A stretch of DNA of 64,000 nucleotides from CALLVY01 sp937899855 (GTDB lineage: Bacteria > Bacteroidota > Bacteroidia > Chitinophagales > Saprospiraceae). The notes beneath the pieces are model-generated. The model saw only the letters and a list, made by a program, of their open reading frames with translations, made no database searches and was not told the DNA's origin. The stretch spans positions 248,001 to 312,000 of the forward strand of contig JBCBQC010000002.1 of assembly GCA_039820405.1 (NCBI GenBank). The letters are read 5' to 3'. Numbering within the stretch: position 1 is the stretch's first letter; each line of letters begins with the position of its first letter. The position numbers and the translations under genes were made by a program. Positions 36,157 to 44,214 of this stretch are shown here, in pieces.

Positions 36157-36189
36157 CGAAAAAAAAGGACTCCGAAAATACATTCGGAG
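36157..36189 (-). terminator. Terminator downstream of lipoprotein gene
   Basis: On the minus strand CTCCGAA (36189-36183) pairs with TTCGGAG (36176-36170), followed by CC and a run of T (36166-36159). It is about 95 nt after the lipoprotein stop codon at 36284. Confidence 0.65.
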
Positions 36190-36283
36190 CCCGTCCTAAA
36201 ATTAAACTACTTTTAAACTATTACCCAATTGGGTGTCGGAGGGTCAAGGGTCTCCGACAAGCAAAGGGCTAGCGGAGATCGCC

Positions 36284-37123
36284 TCATTGGCAGTCTACAT
36301 CGCGGTATTCGCCATTCCAGCAGCGCCAGTCGGAGTCGCCGTAGTGGGCCAGGTCGCGAATGCGGCCATTTTTGGCGCCCTCGTTCCACTGAATTTCGAG
36401 GAGATTGTCCTCCACGATGCGGTAGACGTCGTAGCCCCGGCTAAAGGCAGCGCCGGGCAGTTCACGGTATTCGATGTAGTCGCCCCGGTCATCATCATTG
36501 GCCGAGATATTGGTGTAGCGCATCGTTTTGACACCGCTGTCGAGGTCGCGGCTAAAGCGGGCTTCCAGTACGGGCAGGGCAGCGGCGAAGGGGCGGTGGT
36601 AAAGGGTCCAGACGGCACCCGATCCATCGTTTTCCGTCACGCCCGTATACCATTTCACCCGCGAAAAACCACCCACTTTGGACAGGTACATCTCCCAACT
36701 CACTTGGTCACTGGGCAGCAATTCGGCAAACAACTCCGCGGAATAGACCGATCCGTCGTAGCCCGTCACGTCGTAACTCCACAGCCAGATGCCATCCCCT
36801 TGGTATTCGGGGCGGTGGTTGAAAGATTCAAAGAAAGCCAGGGTGGGTAGACCCGTGCTCAGTACGATGGCGGTATTCCAGCCCACCAGATTGCCCGCGG
36901 CGTAAAGCCAGTGCCAGTAGGTATTGCTCGCGCTGCTGCTCTGCTCTCGGGAAACGGCCGTGGTATCGGATTCGGTAAAATCGGTGAAGGTCATGACAAA
37001 GGCCTCCTGGGCGGGGAGCTCGGGCGCTTCCCTACCTTGGGGGTCGGTGGTCTCCTCTTTGGTACAGGATTGAAACAAGGCGAGGGTGAGGGCAAGAACT
37101 AAAACAAAACGCAAATTTTTCAT
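36284..37123 (-). CDS. Lipoprotein, unknown function
   Basis: About 279 residues from the ATG at 37123, which gives a clear lipoprotein signal (MKNLRFVLVLALTLALFQSC, lipid-bearing Cys20); the longer frame to 37210 has no signal. The mature protein is acidic near the N-terminus, then Trp/Tyr-rich and beta-rich (about 60-279: WHWLYAAGNLVGW, GIWLWSYDVTGYDG, FSRVKWYTGV), with Cys residues only near the C-terminus (DWRCW, DVDCQ). No catalytic motif. It is monocistronic, with a terminator downstream. Confidence 0.8.
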   Translation of the reverse strand: MKNLRFVLVLALTLALFQSCTKEETTDPQGREAPELPAQEAFVMTFTDFTESDTTAVSREQSSSASNTYWHWLYAAGNLVGWNTAIVLSTGLPTLAFFESFNHRPEYQGDGIWLWSYDVTGYDGSVYSAELFAELLPSDQVSWEMYLSKVGGFSRVKWYTGVTENDGSGAVWTLYHRPFAAALPVLEARFSRDLDSGVKTMRYTNISANDDDRGDYIEYRELPGAAFSRGYDVYRIVEDNLLEIQWNEGAKNGRIRDLAHYGDSDWRCWNGEYRDVDCQ

Positions 37124-37325
37124 AATATTTTCTTTTGGTTTAATTCGTCCTGAACAACTGGAATTTCGCGGGAGGTAGCCATTCCCAGACGCCGAACGAG
37201 TGGTATTCAATTACCGGATGCAAGAAATATTGCTGCATACGTTTTTAATACCCCGGGCTGGAGATTTACCCCTAGTGGGGCGAGAAAAAAATGTACTTTT
37301 TCGAAAATTTAGGGAAATCGGGAGC

Positions 37326-38126
37326 CTATTGGGCCTCCACGGTGTCGCGGAGTACGGCAGCCGTCGCAAAAAAGCCCAGTCCCCCATTGCTGACGTTAGT
37401 CGGCAGGCTGCTCGGCAGCTCGTCGTACAAACCGCCCCGCCAATCCTTCTCCATCATCAAAGCCCGCAGGTAGGCCGCAAACTCCGTCGTGAGGGCGTAC
37501 TTACTCACCGCGACGGTGCTGCCCCGGGGAAGGAACACATTTTCCAACTGCCCCCGAAAAAACTCGCTGACGTCCAAAGTGCTGAAGGAATAAAAGTACA
37601 AACGCGCCCGCGTCGGTTCCGAGCCACCGAGCGGCGGCCCGTCGATATCGACGATGTAAAGGGCCTGTTCCTCCGGGGTGTACACCGGCGGCGCCACGAC
37701 ACTCAGACTGTCCACCCCAGCCTCAAAAAAGGTGACCGCCCCCAGCGGTAAGATCGGGACCGCCGTACTTCGGGCCGTGTAGCGCTGTCCCTCCCATTCC
37801 ACCGTCAGCTGGACCTCCTCGCCCACTCCCGCTCGAAAGGGCACCTGACTCCGGTAGCGCGACGCATCTTCGGCAAGAGCCACGAAGGGGTACGTTTCCT
37901 CCCCCACCCGCACCGTCACCCGATCCGCCACCAGCGGCCGGCCCGCACCGTTGGGCTCGCCAAAACTGTGCGTCAGCCGCAATTCCTGAATCCGCCGTTC
38001 ATTCGTCAGGATCGCATCCACTACCGGCAGGTCGTTTTCGCCAGTTTGGAAATCCCAATCGACAACTTCCTCACAACTGGACAGCGAAAGGAATAGGATC
38101 GACCAAAGGCAAGTGATTCGCAGCAT
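37326..38126 (-). CDS. DUF4249-family lipoprotein
   Basis: 266 residues with a lipoprotein signal ending SLSSC (Cys18). The mature part begins with the DFQTGENDLPVVDAILTN segment, the usual first strand of DUF4249 proteins, and is beta-rich throughout. DUF4249 lipoproteins regularly accompany TonB-dependent receptors. Here the start lies 3 nt after the receptor gene stop, so it is cotranscribed with it and probably forms an outer-membrane accessory of the receptor. It is somewhat shorter than many relatives. Confidence 0.85.
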   Translation of the reverse strand: MLRITCLWSILFLSLSSCEEVVDWDFQTGENDLPVVDAILTNERRIQELRLTHSFGEPNGAGRPLVADRVTVRVGEETYPFVALAEDASRYRSQVPFRAGVGEEVQLTVEWEGQRYTARSTAVPILPLGAVTFFEAGVDSLSVVAPPVYTPEEQALYIVDIDGPPLGGSEPTRARLYFYSFSTLDVSEFFRGQLENVFLPRGSTVAVSKYALTTEFAAYLRALMMEKDWRGGLYDELPSSLPTNVSNGGLGFFATAAVLRDTVEAQ

Positions 38127-38129
38127 GGC

Positions 38130-40745
38130 TTAAAGTTTGAATTTATAGGAAAGTGAAGGAAAAAAGCGGATCAAATCCGTCTGCGTACTCCGCAATTCCC
38201 GCTCGTTCGCGTAATTGGCCTGGACCAGCGGCTCCCCCTCCTTGAGGATGACCTTGTTGAAGTTGACGCTGACGACGTTTTTGTGGCCCAGAACATTGTA
38301 GACGGAAAAAATCAGGTGGTGCTGGTACTTGGCATCGGGCTTTTTATTGAGCGTAAAGCCCAGCGCAAGGTCCAGTCGTTGGTAGGTCGGTAGGCGGTCG
38401 TTGTTTTTTTCGTCGTAAATCGGAACCCGGTAGTCTTGGAACTGGTAAAAACCCGTGGGCGATGAAAAAGCCGAACCCGTGTAGGCCGTCCAGTAGGTCG
38501 ACCAGCGGAAACGCCGGGTGACCTGGCAGTTGACCAAGAGGGTAAAATCGTGGGGGCGGTCCTGAAAGGCGGGGTATTCCCGGCCACCGTTGATGCCCGG
38601 CGTCCGGCGTAGGACCCGGGAATAGGTGTAGGACAGCCAGCCGCTCCAGCGTCCCAGCTTCTTTTGCAGCATCAACTCAATACCGTAGCCGTACATGGTC
38701 CCAAAGCGGAGCTCTCCCTCGATTAGAGGGTTGAGCAAAACGTTGGCGTGGGGCCGGTAATCGATCTGATTGTTCCAACGTTTGTAGTAAGCTTCGGCGC
38801 TCCACTCGATTTGGCGACGGGGAAAATACTTTTGGTAGCCCAGGGCAAACTGCTGCATCGACTGGGGTCGGATGTTGGGACTACTCGGTAGCCAGACCTC
38901 CAAGGAGGTAAAGGGTGAAGCCGAATTGGAAATCAACTGGAGGTACTGATAGTACAGGCCGTAGCTGGCTTTGAGGGTAGAGGTGCTGTCGAGTTGGTAC
39001 TCGGCACTCAGACGGGGGCCAAGGTTGTGGTAGCTCTGATAGGACTCAGCTCCTACCTGGACCGAATCACTGACCACAAAATCATCGTTGAATAGAAAAT
39101 ATTCGGCGGGGCCCCAATTGTCCCAACTCGTATAACGCAATCCCGCCCGGAGGCGCCAGCGCTCCGTCGGACGTAAATCCAGACTGCCGTAGAGCACCTG
39201 CTGGCGCGAGCTGTTGGTTTGGAGGGGGGGAAAAAATTCGAGCAGCGCTCCCGTCGACAAGGCGCCGGGATTGAAGCTGTAGCCACTGAATTCGACCCCA
39301 AATTTGACGCTTAACCGGGGGCGAACGTAATACGTAAAATCCGATTTCAAGCTCAACTGTCCAATCCCAGATTGCCAGTCGTTGTTCTCAAAAGACAGGC
39401 GATAATTGTACACCCCAACGTACAAAACGGTATTGGAAAACAGCTTGGCATTAAACAAATGGTTCCAACGCAGGGTACTGGTAAAATTGCCCCAGGCAAT
39501 GCCCCCACCGACGCTACCCAGGCTATCGCCGCGGGCGATCAGATCGTCCCGACCGTTGATCACGGTAAAAAAGAGGCGGTTCTTGTCGTTGAGTCGGTAA
39601 TTCCACTTAAAGCTAAAATCGCTAAAGCCCAGATCGCTATTGGGTGCAGCATTCCGATACAACCAGTCAAAGTTGGACCGGCGGACCGAGGCAAAGATCG
39701 AACTGCGGCCCTTGACCAGCGGCCCTTCCAGGGCAAAGCGATTGAGCAAGGGATTGAGCGACCCCCGAAAGCTCCAGCGCTGCGAATTGCCATCGACCGT
39801 GCGGATGTCGATCACCGACGACAGGCGATCGCCCAGGCTGGTGGGAATATCGCTTTTGTAGACCTTGATGCTTTTGGCGAAGTCGGGAATCACCATGGAG
39901 TAAAAGCCAAAGAGGTGAGCGGGATTGTAGATGGGAGCGTCGTCGATGATGATGAGGTTTTGGTCTTTTTCCCCACCCCGGGTAAAGAAAAAGGCCGAGC
40001 CATCGCTGTGCGATTTGATGCCGGGCAGGGTTTGGAGGCCCTTGATGGTTCCCGATTCTCCCCCGAATTCGGGCATGTTCTCCAGGTCTTCGGGGCGTAG
40101 GGTCAGCTCGCCCATTTGTTTTTCGCGCAGCACCTCCCGCAGGGGACGCTCCACAATCACGTCGGGCAGCTCTTCCAAACGCGCTTGAAGCCGGAGGCTT
40201 TGTTTGCGATCAGCGGTCAGGGTCAGCTCCAGACGACGCGCTTCGTAGCCGACGTAGGAATAGGTGATCCGGGCCGCCCCCTCCACCAGCCGGAGGGAAT
40301 AAAAGCCAAACTCGTTGGTAAAAGTCCCCCGCTGGCTGCCCCCGACGAATACGGAGGCGCCAATCAGGCTTTCGCCCGTACTGGCATCGGTCAGAAAGCC
40401 ACTGATGGTGTAGTAGCTAGGAGCGGCGGGAACCTCCGATCGGGGCAGAATGACGATTTGGGCCTCGACCCGTAGGTATTCGATGGGTACTTTTTCAGCG
40501 AGTTGTTGTAGGGCACGGTCCAGATCGACATCCTGGCATTGGAAGACCACCGTTTGGTCAGCAGCGATGGCTTCGGGGTTGTAGGAAAATTTGACGCCGC
40601 TTTGTGCACTCAGTTGCTGGAGCACCTGATCGAGCGTCAGGGAAGTACTGTTGAGACTGACCCGGGCCGGGGGAGATCCCGGCTGGGCGAGCGCAGTACT
40701 GGCCAGGAGCAGCCAGCAGAACAGGGGGAGCACAATTTTTGGCAT
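38130..40745 (-). CDS. TonB-dependent outer-membrane receptor with STN signalling domain
   Basis: About 871 residues from the ATG at 40745 (the upstream in-frame start is TTG). After the signal peptide (cleavage near TALAQ) come the STN domain (about 30-105, LDQVLQQLSAQSGVKFSYN), a carboxypeptidase-D-like regulatory domain (about 115-205), the plug domain (about 210-320, RGGEKDQNLIIIDDAPIYNP) and a 22-strand-type barrel to the C-terminal KFKL. The STN domain identifies a receptor that also signals through FecR. Gene order sigma, FecR, receptor, DUF4249 on one strand fits a ligand-responsive uptake system. The ligand (siderophore, sugar or other) is unknown; no SusD partner is present. Confidence 0.92.
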   Translation of the reverse strand: MPKIVLPLFCWLLLASTALAQPGSPPARVSLNSTSLTLDQVLQQLSAQSGVKFSYNPEAIAADQTVVFQCQDVDLDRALQQLAEKVPIEYLRVEAQIVILPRSEVPAAPSYYTISGFLTDASTGESLIGASVFVGGSQRGTFTNEFGFYSLRLVEGAARITYSYVGYEARRLELTLTADRKQSLRLQARLEELPDVIVERPLREVLREKQMGELTLRPEDLENMPEFGGESGTIKGLQTLPGIKSHSDGSAFFFTRGGEKDQNLIIIDDAPIYNPAHLFGFYSMVIPDFAKSIKVYKSDIPTSLGDRLSSVIDIRTVDGNSQRWSFRGSLNPLLNRFALEGPLVKGRSSIFASVRRSNFDWLYRNAAPNSDLGFSDFSFKWNYRLNDKNRLFFTVINGRDDLIARGDSLGSVGGGIAWGNFTSTLRWNHLFNAKLFSNTVLYVGVYNYRLSFENNDWQSGIGQLSLKSDFTYYVRPRLSVKFGVEFSGYSFNPGALSTGALLEFFPPLQTNSSRQQVLYGSLDLRPTERWRLRAGLRYTSWDNWGPAEYFLFNDDFVVSDSVQVGAESYQSYHNLGPRLSAEYQLDSTSTLKASYGLYYQYLQLISNSASPFTSLEVWLPSSPNIRPQSMQQFALGYQKYFPRRQIEWSAEAYYKRWNNQIDYRPHANVLLNPLIEGELRFGTMYGYGIELMLQKKLGRWSGWLSYTYSRVLRRTPGINGGREYPAFQDRPHDFTLLVNCQVTRRFRWSTYWTAYTGSAFSSPTGFYQFQDYRVPIYDEKNNDRLPTYQRLDLALGFTLNKKPDAKYQHHLIFSVYNVLGHKNVVSVNFNKVILKEGEPLVQANYANERELRSTQTDLIRFFPSLSYKFKL

Positions 40746-40834
40746 GTTCAAAATTAACAATCCAAAACCAATTGCCTCGGGAGGCGAGGCGATAATTCGC
40801 GTTGGTCTTCGAGTGGCACAAAACGGGCCGAAAA

Positions 40835-41839
40835 TCAGCAGTTGTCGGGATTGCCGTCGAGCCAGACCTTTTCGCCTTCCCGTTGGACCTCCAGCTGGAG
40901 GGTGGCGGCCAGAATGCGCAGGATGGCCTCCAGGTCCAGCCCCGTCAGGTCGGTAGTCAGTTTGCAGCGTACCAACTGGGGATTGCGCAGGGCAATCGGA
41001 CGGTGAAATTTGCGTTGGAGGGCGAGCACCACCCGATCCAGGGGCGTAGCGTCAAACACCAAGCTATCCGACTGCCAGGCGAGTGCGTAGGGATCGGCAT
41101 CGGCAGCCTTGCGCAAGTTCCGCCGGGCCTTGTCGTAGATGGCCATTTCCCCCGCCTCCAGTACCATTTCCCGCTCCGCCGTCCGAACGGCGACCCGACC
41201 ACTTTGGACGACCACTTGGGTTTCTCCGGCCGCCGTACGGGCGTCTACGTAGAAAGAGGTGCCCAGCACTTCGACCGTCAGGACATCCGTGGTGATGAGG
41301 AAGGGGCGCTCGGTATCGCGTTGGACGTCAAAGAAAGCATCGCCCGCCAGTTCGACGCGCCGCTGCCCCGCCGCTTCGCGGTAGCGAACTTGGGCGAATT
41401 GATTGAGGGTCACCTGGCTCCCGTCGGGCAGGCGTTCCGCTTCGATTTGTGCGGCGGCGGCCAACGCTAGTTCCGACGTAGCGGTGGGCCCCAGGAGCCA
41501 GTAGGCGGAGAAGATCAGCACGACGGCGGCGGCTACCGAAGCGACGCGCCACCAAGTCCGGCGGCGCGGCAAGGCCACCACCCGGGCATTGGACTGGATG
41601 AGGGGTTTTATTTTTTCCCACTCCTGTTCGGCATCCACCCCCAGACGATTCTCCGAAGTTCCGGCGAGGGCCCAGGCCCGTTGCACTTCTCGAAACTGGG
41701 CACGATTTTCTGGCGAAGCCAATACCCAGGCCTCCAACTCCGCCACTTCGGCAGCAGTGGCTTCCTCATTCAGGTACTTACTGATGAGTAGCAGTGGATC
41801 GTCGTGGTATTGTTCTTCTTTCATACGTTCTAAACTCAT
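40835..41839 (-). CDS. FecR-family anti-sigma regulator
   Basis: 334 residues. A cytoplasmic N-terminal region (about 1-95) is followed by a single membrane helix (about 98-117) and the periplasmic FecR domain (about 130-225: LPDGSQVTLNQFAQVRY, GDAFFDVQRDTERPFLI, VEVLGTSFYV), then a C-terminal secretin-like segment (DATPLDRVVLALQRKFHRP). FecR proteins receive the signal from the receptor STN domain and release the cognate ECF sigma factor. The sigma gene lies 31 nt upstream and the receptor 89 nt downstream. Confidence 0.95.
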   Translation of the reverse strand: MSLERMKEEQYHDDPLLLISKYLNEEATAAEVAELEAWVLASPENRAQFREVQRAWALAGTSENRLGVDAEQEWEKIKPLIQSNARVVALPRRRTWWRVASVAAAVVLIFSAYWLLGPTATSELALAAAAQIEAERLPDGSQVTLNQFAQVRYREAAGQRRVELAGDAFFDVQRDTERPFLITTDVLTVEVLGTSFYVDARTAAGETQVVVQSGRVAVRTAEREMVLEAGEMAIYDKARRNLRKAADADPYALAWQSDSLVFDATPLDRVVLALQRKFHRPIALRNPQLVRCKLTTDLTGLDLEAILRILAATLQLEVQREGEKVWLDGNPDNC

Positions 41840-41870
41840 TACACTCGGTGGCGTACTTTCCCTTAGTCGG

Positions 41871-42443
41871 TCAGCAAAAAATTAGGCTCCAATCCATTTC
41901 CCAGCACATCCACCACCAGAGGTAGTAGTCTTTTAGGGCTTCCCGCAAGCCCCGCAAGGCTCGGGACATATGGGCTTCCACCGTTTTTTGGGACAGGCCC
42001 AGTTCCTCGGCAATATCCCGGTATTTCATCCCGCGGTAACGGCTCATTTCAAAGACTTGGCGACACTTGGCGGGTAGCGTATCCAGGGCTTGGGCGATCT
42101 TGGTCCGCAATTCGTCCAAGTCCGGCTCGTCGGCTTCCTTGCGCTGGTCCAGATCGTGAATATCGAGATCCAGCACGCGACTGCGGTACCGCTGGTGATC
42201 GCGGAGGTAGTTGAGCGAACGGTTGCGAACGGCGGTAAAGAGGTAAGACTTGGGCGCCTTGCTCAGGTCGATACTCGCCCGATTTTCCCACAAATTGAGG
42301 AATACCTTTTGACTGATATCCTGCGCGGCCGCCCGGTCTTTGACAAACTGGTAGGCAAAATTGCACAAATGCGCGAAGTGCTCCTTGAACAGCTGTTCGA
42401 AGCGCTGGTGATCGAGCGTTTGATTTTTGCCGGGTACTGCCAT
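41871..42443 (-). CDS. ECF sigma factor of the FecI-like type
   Basis: 190 residues. Region 2 (about 15-85: LCNFAYQFVKDRAAAQDISQKVFLN, SYLFTAVRNRSLNYLRD) and region 4 (about 125-178: CRQVFEMSRYRGMKYRDIAEELGLSQKTVEAHMSRALRGLREAL) are complete. It is the first gene of the unit with FecR, a TonB receptor and a DUF4249 lipoprotein. A TATCTTTG box at 42454-42461 would start transcription only about 5 nt before this ATG, so the mRNA may be nearly leaderless, or a downstream start may be used. Confidence 0.93.
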   Translation of the reverse strand: MAVPGKNQTLDHQRFEQLFKEHFAHLCNFAYQFVKDRAAAQDISQKVFLNLWENRASIDLSKAPKSYLFTAVRNRSLNYLRDHQRYRSRVLDLDIHDLDQRKEADEPDLDELRTKIAQALDTLPAKCRQVFEMSRYRGMKYRDIAEELGLSQKTVEAHMSRALRGLREALKDYYLWWWMCWEMDWSLIFC

Positions 42444-42453
42444 GGTCAGAAGC

Positions 42454-42461
42454 CAAAGATA
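42454..42461 (-). promoter_or_regulatory. -7 box for the sigma/FecR/receptor unit (TATCTTTG)
   Basis: Exact TAnnTTTG within the 33-nt gap between the TolC stop and the sigma start. It separates this unit from the efflux genes upstream. Confidence 0.5.
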
Positions 42462-42476
42462 ATCAGAAGCTAGGGA

Positions 42477-43838
42477 TTATCGCAGGAGTCCTCCCGTTAG
42501 GCGGATCAATTCGGTTTCGGTGCTTTTGAGGTTGAACAAGGCGTTGAGCCGAGCTTGGGCGGCATTGATGTAAGCGATTTGAATACTCCGGTAATCGAAA
42601 GAGTTGATTTGTCCGGCTTGAAAGCGCTCGGCGGCGATGTCGAGATTGCGTTGGGCATTGTCCCGTAAGGATTCGGTCAGCGCGAGCAATTGGACCTGGT
42701 TGCGGTAGGTCTCCAAGCTGTTGGTCAGTTGGAGGGAAAGGCTGCGTTTGAGGTCTTCGATCCCGAGCTGGGCGATTTGCTCTTCAACCACCGCGTTTTG
42801 GATGCTGCGTCGGCGAGTGCCCGCGTCGTAGAGTGGAAAAGTAGCGGTAAAATTCAGGTAATAGCTGAGGCTATTGCCCGCGGTGAGGGGGAAGGGTTCT
42901 CCCGTACGGGGATCGTCGGTAAACAATTGAAAAAAGGTTCCCGTAGCGTTACCGCCGGTATTGATTCGGAGGGAGGGATAGCGATTGCTTTCCTGCAGCT
43001 CGCGATCAATGGCGGCCAGGCTGCGGCTAAAGCGCAGATTCTGCAATTCGATGTTGTTGGCCAGCATTTCGGTTGCCAGGTTCTCGTAGTCGTAGGGGGT
43101 CCGTTCTGCGGCGAGGGTATCGGTAAAGGTGTAGGCGCGGTTGAGTTGGTCGACACCCATCGCCAGGTTCAGGTTGCGCACTGCCGTTCGGTAGCTCTGC
43201 TGCTGGACCAGCACGCTGGTGGAATCGTTGAGGTAGGCATCGGTATTTTGCAAGACGTCAAAGGTACCGGCCTGCCCGAGTTCCCGACGGAGCTCTTGGA
43301 AAGCGAGGCGATCGCGCGACAGGGTGAGCACCTCCCGCAGTACGGACAGTTGCTCCCTCTGGACCAGCACCTGATGGTAGGCCAGGATGATTTGCTGAAT
43401 GGTCGTTTCCAGGATCTGCTGGGTACTGCCCTGGCTTTGGCGTTCGATCTCGGCCAGGCGCTTTTTGTTGATGCGCACCTTGTAGCCATCGAATACGGTC
43501 CAGGCCAGGTCGACGTTGCCGGTAAGGCCTCCGTTGACGAAGCCCCCGTTGATGAAGGAGGCGGGGTTATTTTGATTGGTGAGGGCGTTATTGGAGGTGA
43601 GGTTGAAATCGATCCGGGGATAACGCCCGGCGGCGGCATAGGAATTGTTGTTTCCCGCAATGGCTTCGCGCTGCTGGCTGATCTGAATCTGGTAATTATT
43701 GGCCAGTCCGACTTCAATGGCCTGGGAGAGACTGAGGGGGGCTTGGGCTAGGGGGGCAGACTGGGAGCCGATGAGTTGGACCAAAACCAGCAGTAAAATC
43801 AGTAGGGGACCGTGGGTGAACGTAGCGGATGAGGACAT
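42477..43838 (-). CDS. TolC-family outer-membrane efflux protein
   Basis: 453 residues with signal peptide (cleavage near APLAQ). The two repeated OEP units of long helices are visible (about 40-235 and 240-450), including LSLSQAIEVGLANNYQIQI at the start. TolC-like proteins form the outer-membrane channel of tripartite efflux pumps. It belongs functionally with the MFP and RND genes on the same strand, but a 374-nt gap and a weak terminator separate it, so it may have its own promoter. Confidence 0.95.
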   Translation of the reverse strand: MSSSATFTHGPLLILLLVLVQLIGSQSAPLAQAPLSLSQAIEVGLANNYQIQISQQREAIAGNNNSYAAAGRYPRIDFNLTSNNALTNQNNPASFINGGFVNGGLTGNVDLAWTVFDGYKVRINKKRLAEIERQSQGSTQQILETTIQQIILAYHQVLVQREQLSVLREVLTLSRDRLAFQELRRELGQAGTFDVLQNTDAYLNDSTSVLVQQQSYRTAVRNLNLAMGVDQLNRAYTFTDTLAAERTPYDYENLATEMLANNIELQNLRFSRSLAAIDRELQESNRYPSLRINTGGNATGTFFQLFTDDPRTGEPFPLTAGNSLSYYLNFTATFPLYDAGTRRRSIQNAVVEEQIAQLGIEDLKRSLSLQLTNSLETYRNQVQLLALTESLRDNAQRNLDIAAERFQAGQINSFDYRSIQIAYINAAQARLNALFNLKSTETELIRLTGGLLR

Positions 43839-44212
43839 GAGTTACAATCGTGTTTTTATGGTGGGAGGGGAGTCAGTGGAGGATGGAGGAAGAAACTACG
43901 ATCTGGGAGGCAGATATAGGGGAAGGCGGTGGGTGGGACCCACCCTCAAGACACGACCGTTCACCGCATCCCTCAGCCCAAGCCGTACGGAGTACGACCT
44001 CGCTACCCAAACCTAGGTTTCTGATCCTAGTCGGAAGATGAAAAAGTACTTTCTCCTCCTCTAGAATCAGAAGAAAGTCGGTACATAGACGCTCCGGAGG
44101 TAAAAATTCCATAAATCAGTTTTTGAAAACGGGCGAAAAACCCTCCTAACTCCCTGATTATCAGTTATAAAAAATTTAAAAAATTCTTTTCTAAAAATCG
44201 CAATATTACGAT
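43839..44212. other. Intergenic region between RND pump and TolC genes
   Basis: 374 nt without a credible gene. It contains three short inverted repeats: GGGTGGGACCCACCC (43931-43945), CGTAC-gga-GTACG (43984-43996) and CTAGG/CCTAG (44013-44030), and an AT-rich end at 44140-44212 carrying the pump terminator. One of these may be a control site for tolC. Confidence 0.45.
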
Positions 44213-44214
44213 TT
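44190..44214 (-). terminator. Weak terminator overlapping the end of the RND gene
   Basis: On the minus strand AAATCG (44214-44209) pairs with CGATTT (44200-44195), followed by TTTAG. The stem is only 6 bp and includes the stop codon, so termination may be partial. Confidence 0.4.

Noticed and set aside
38130..42443. Polysaccharide utilisation locus
   Set aside because: There is a TonB receptor with sigma and FecR, but no SusD and no glycoside hydrolase, so a PUL is not supported.
43873..44112. 79-residue leftward frame in the pump-TolC gap
   Set aside because: Low-complexity, overlaps several palindromes and lacks a start context.
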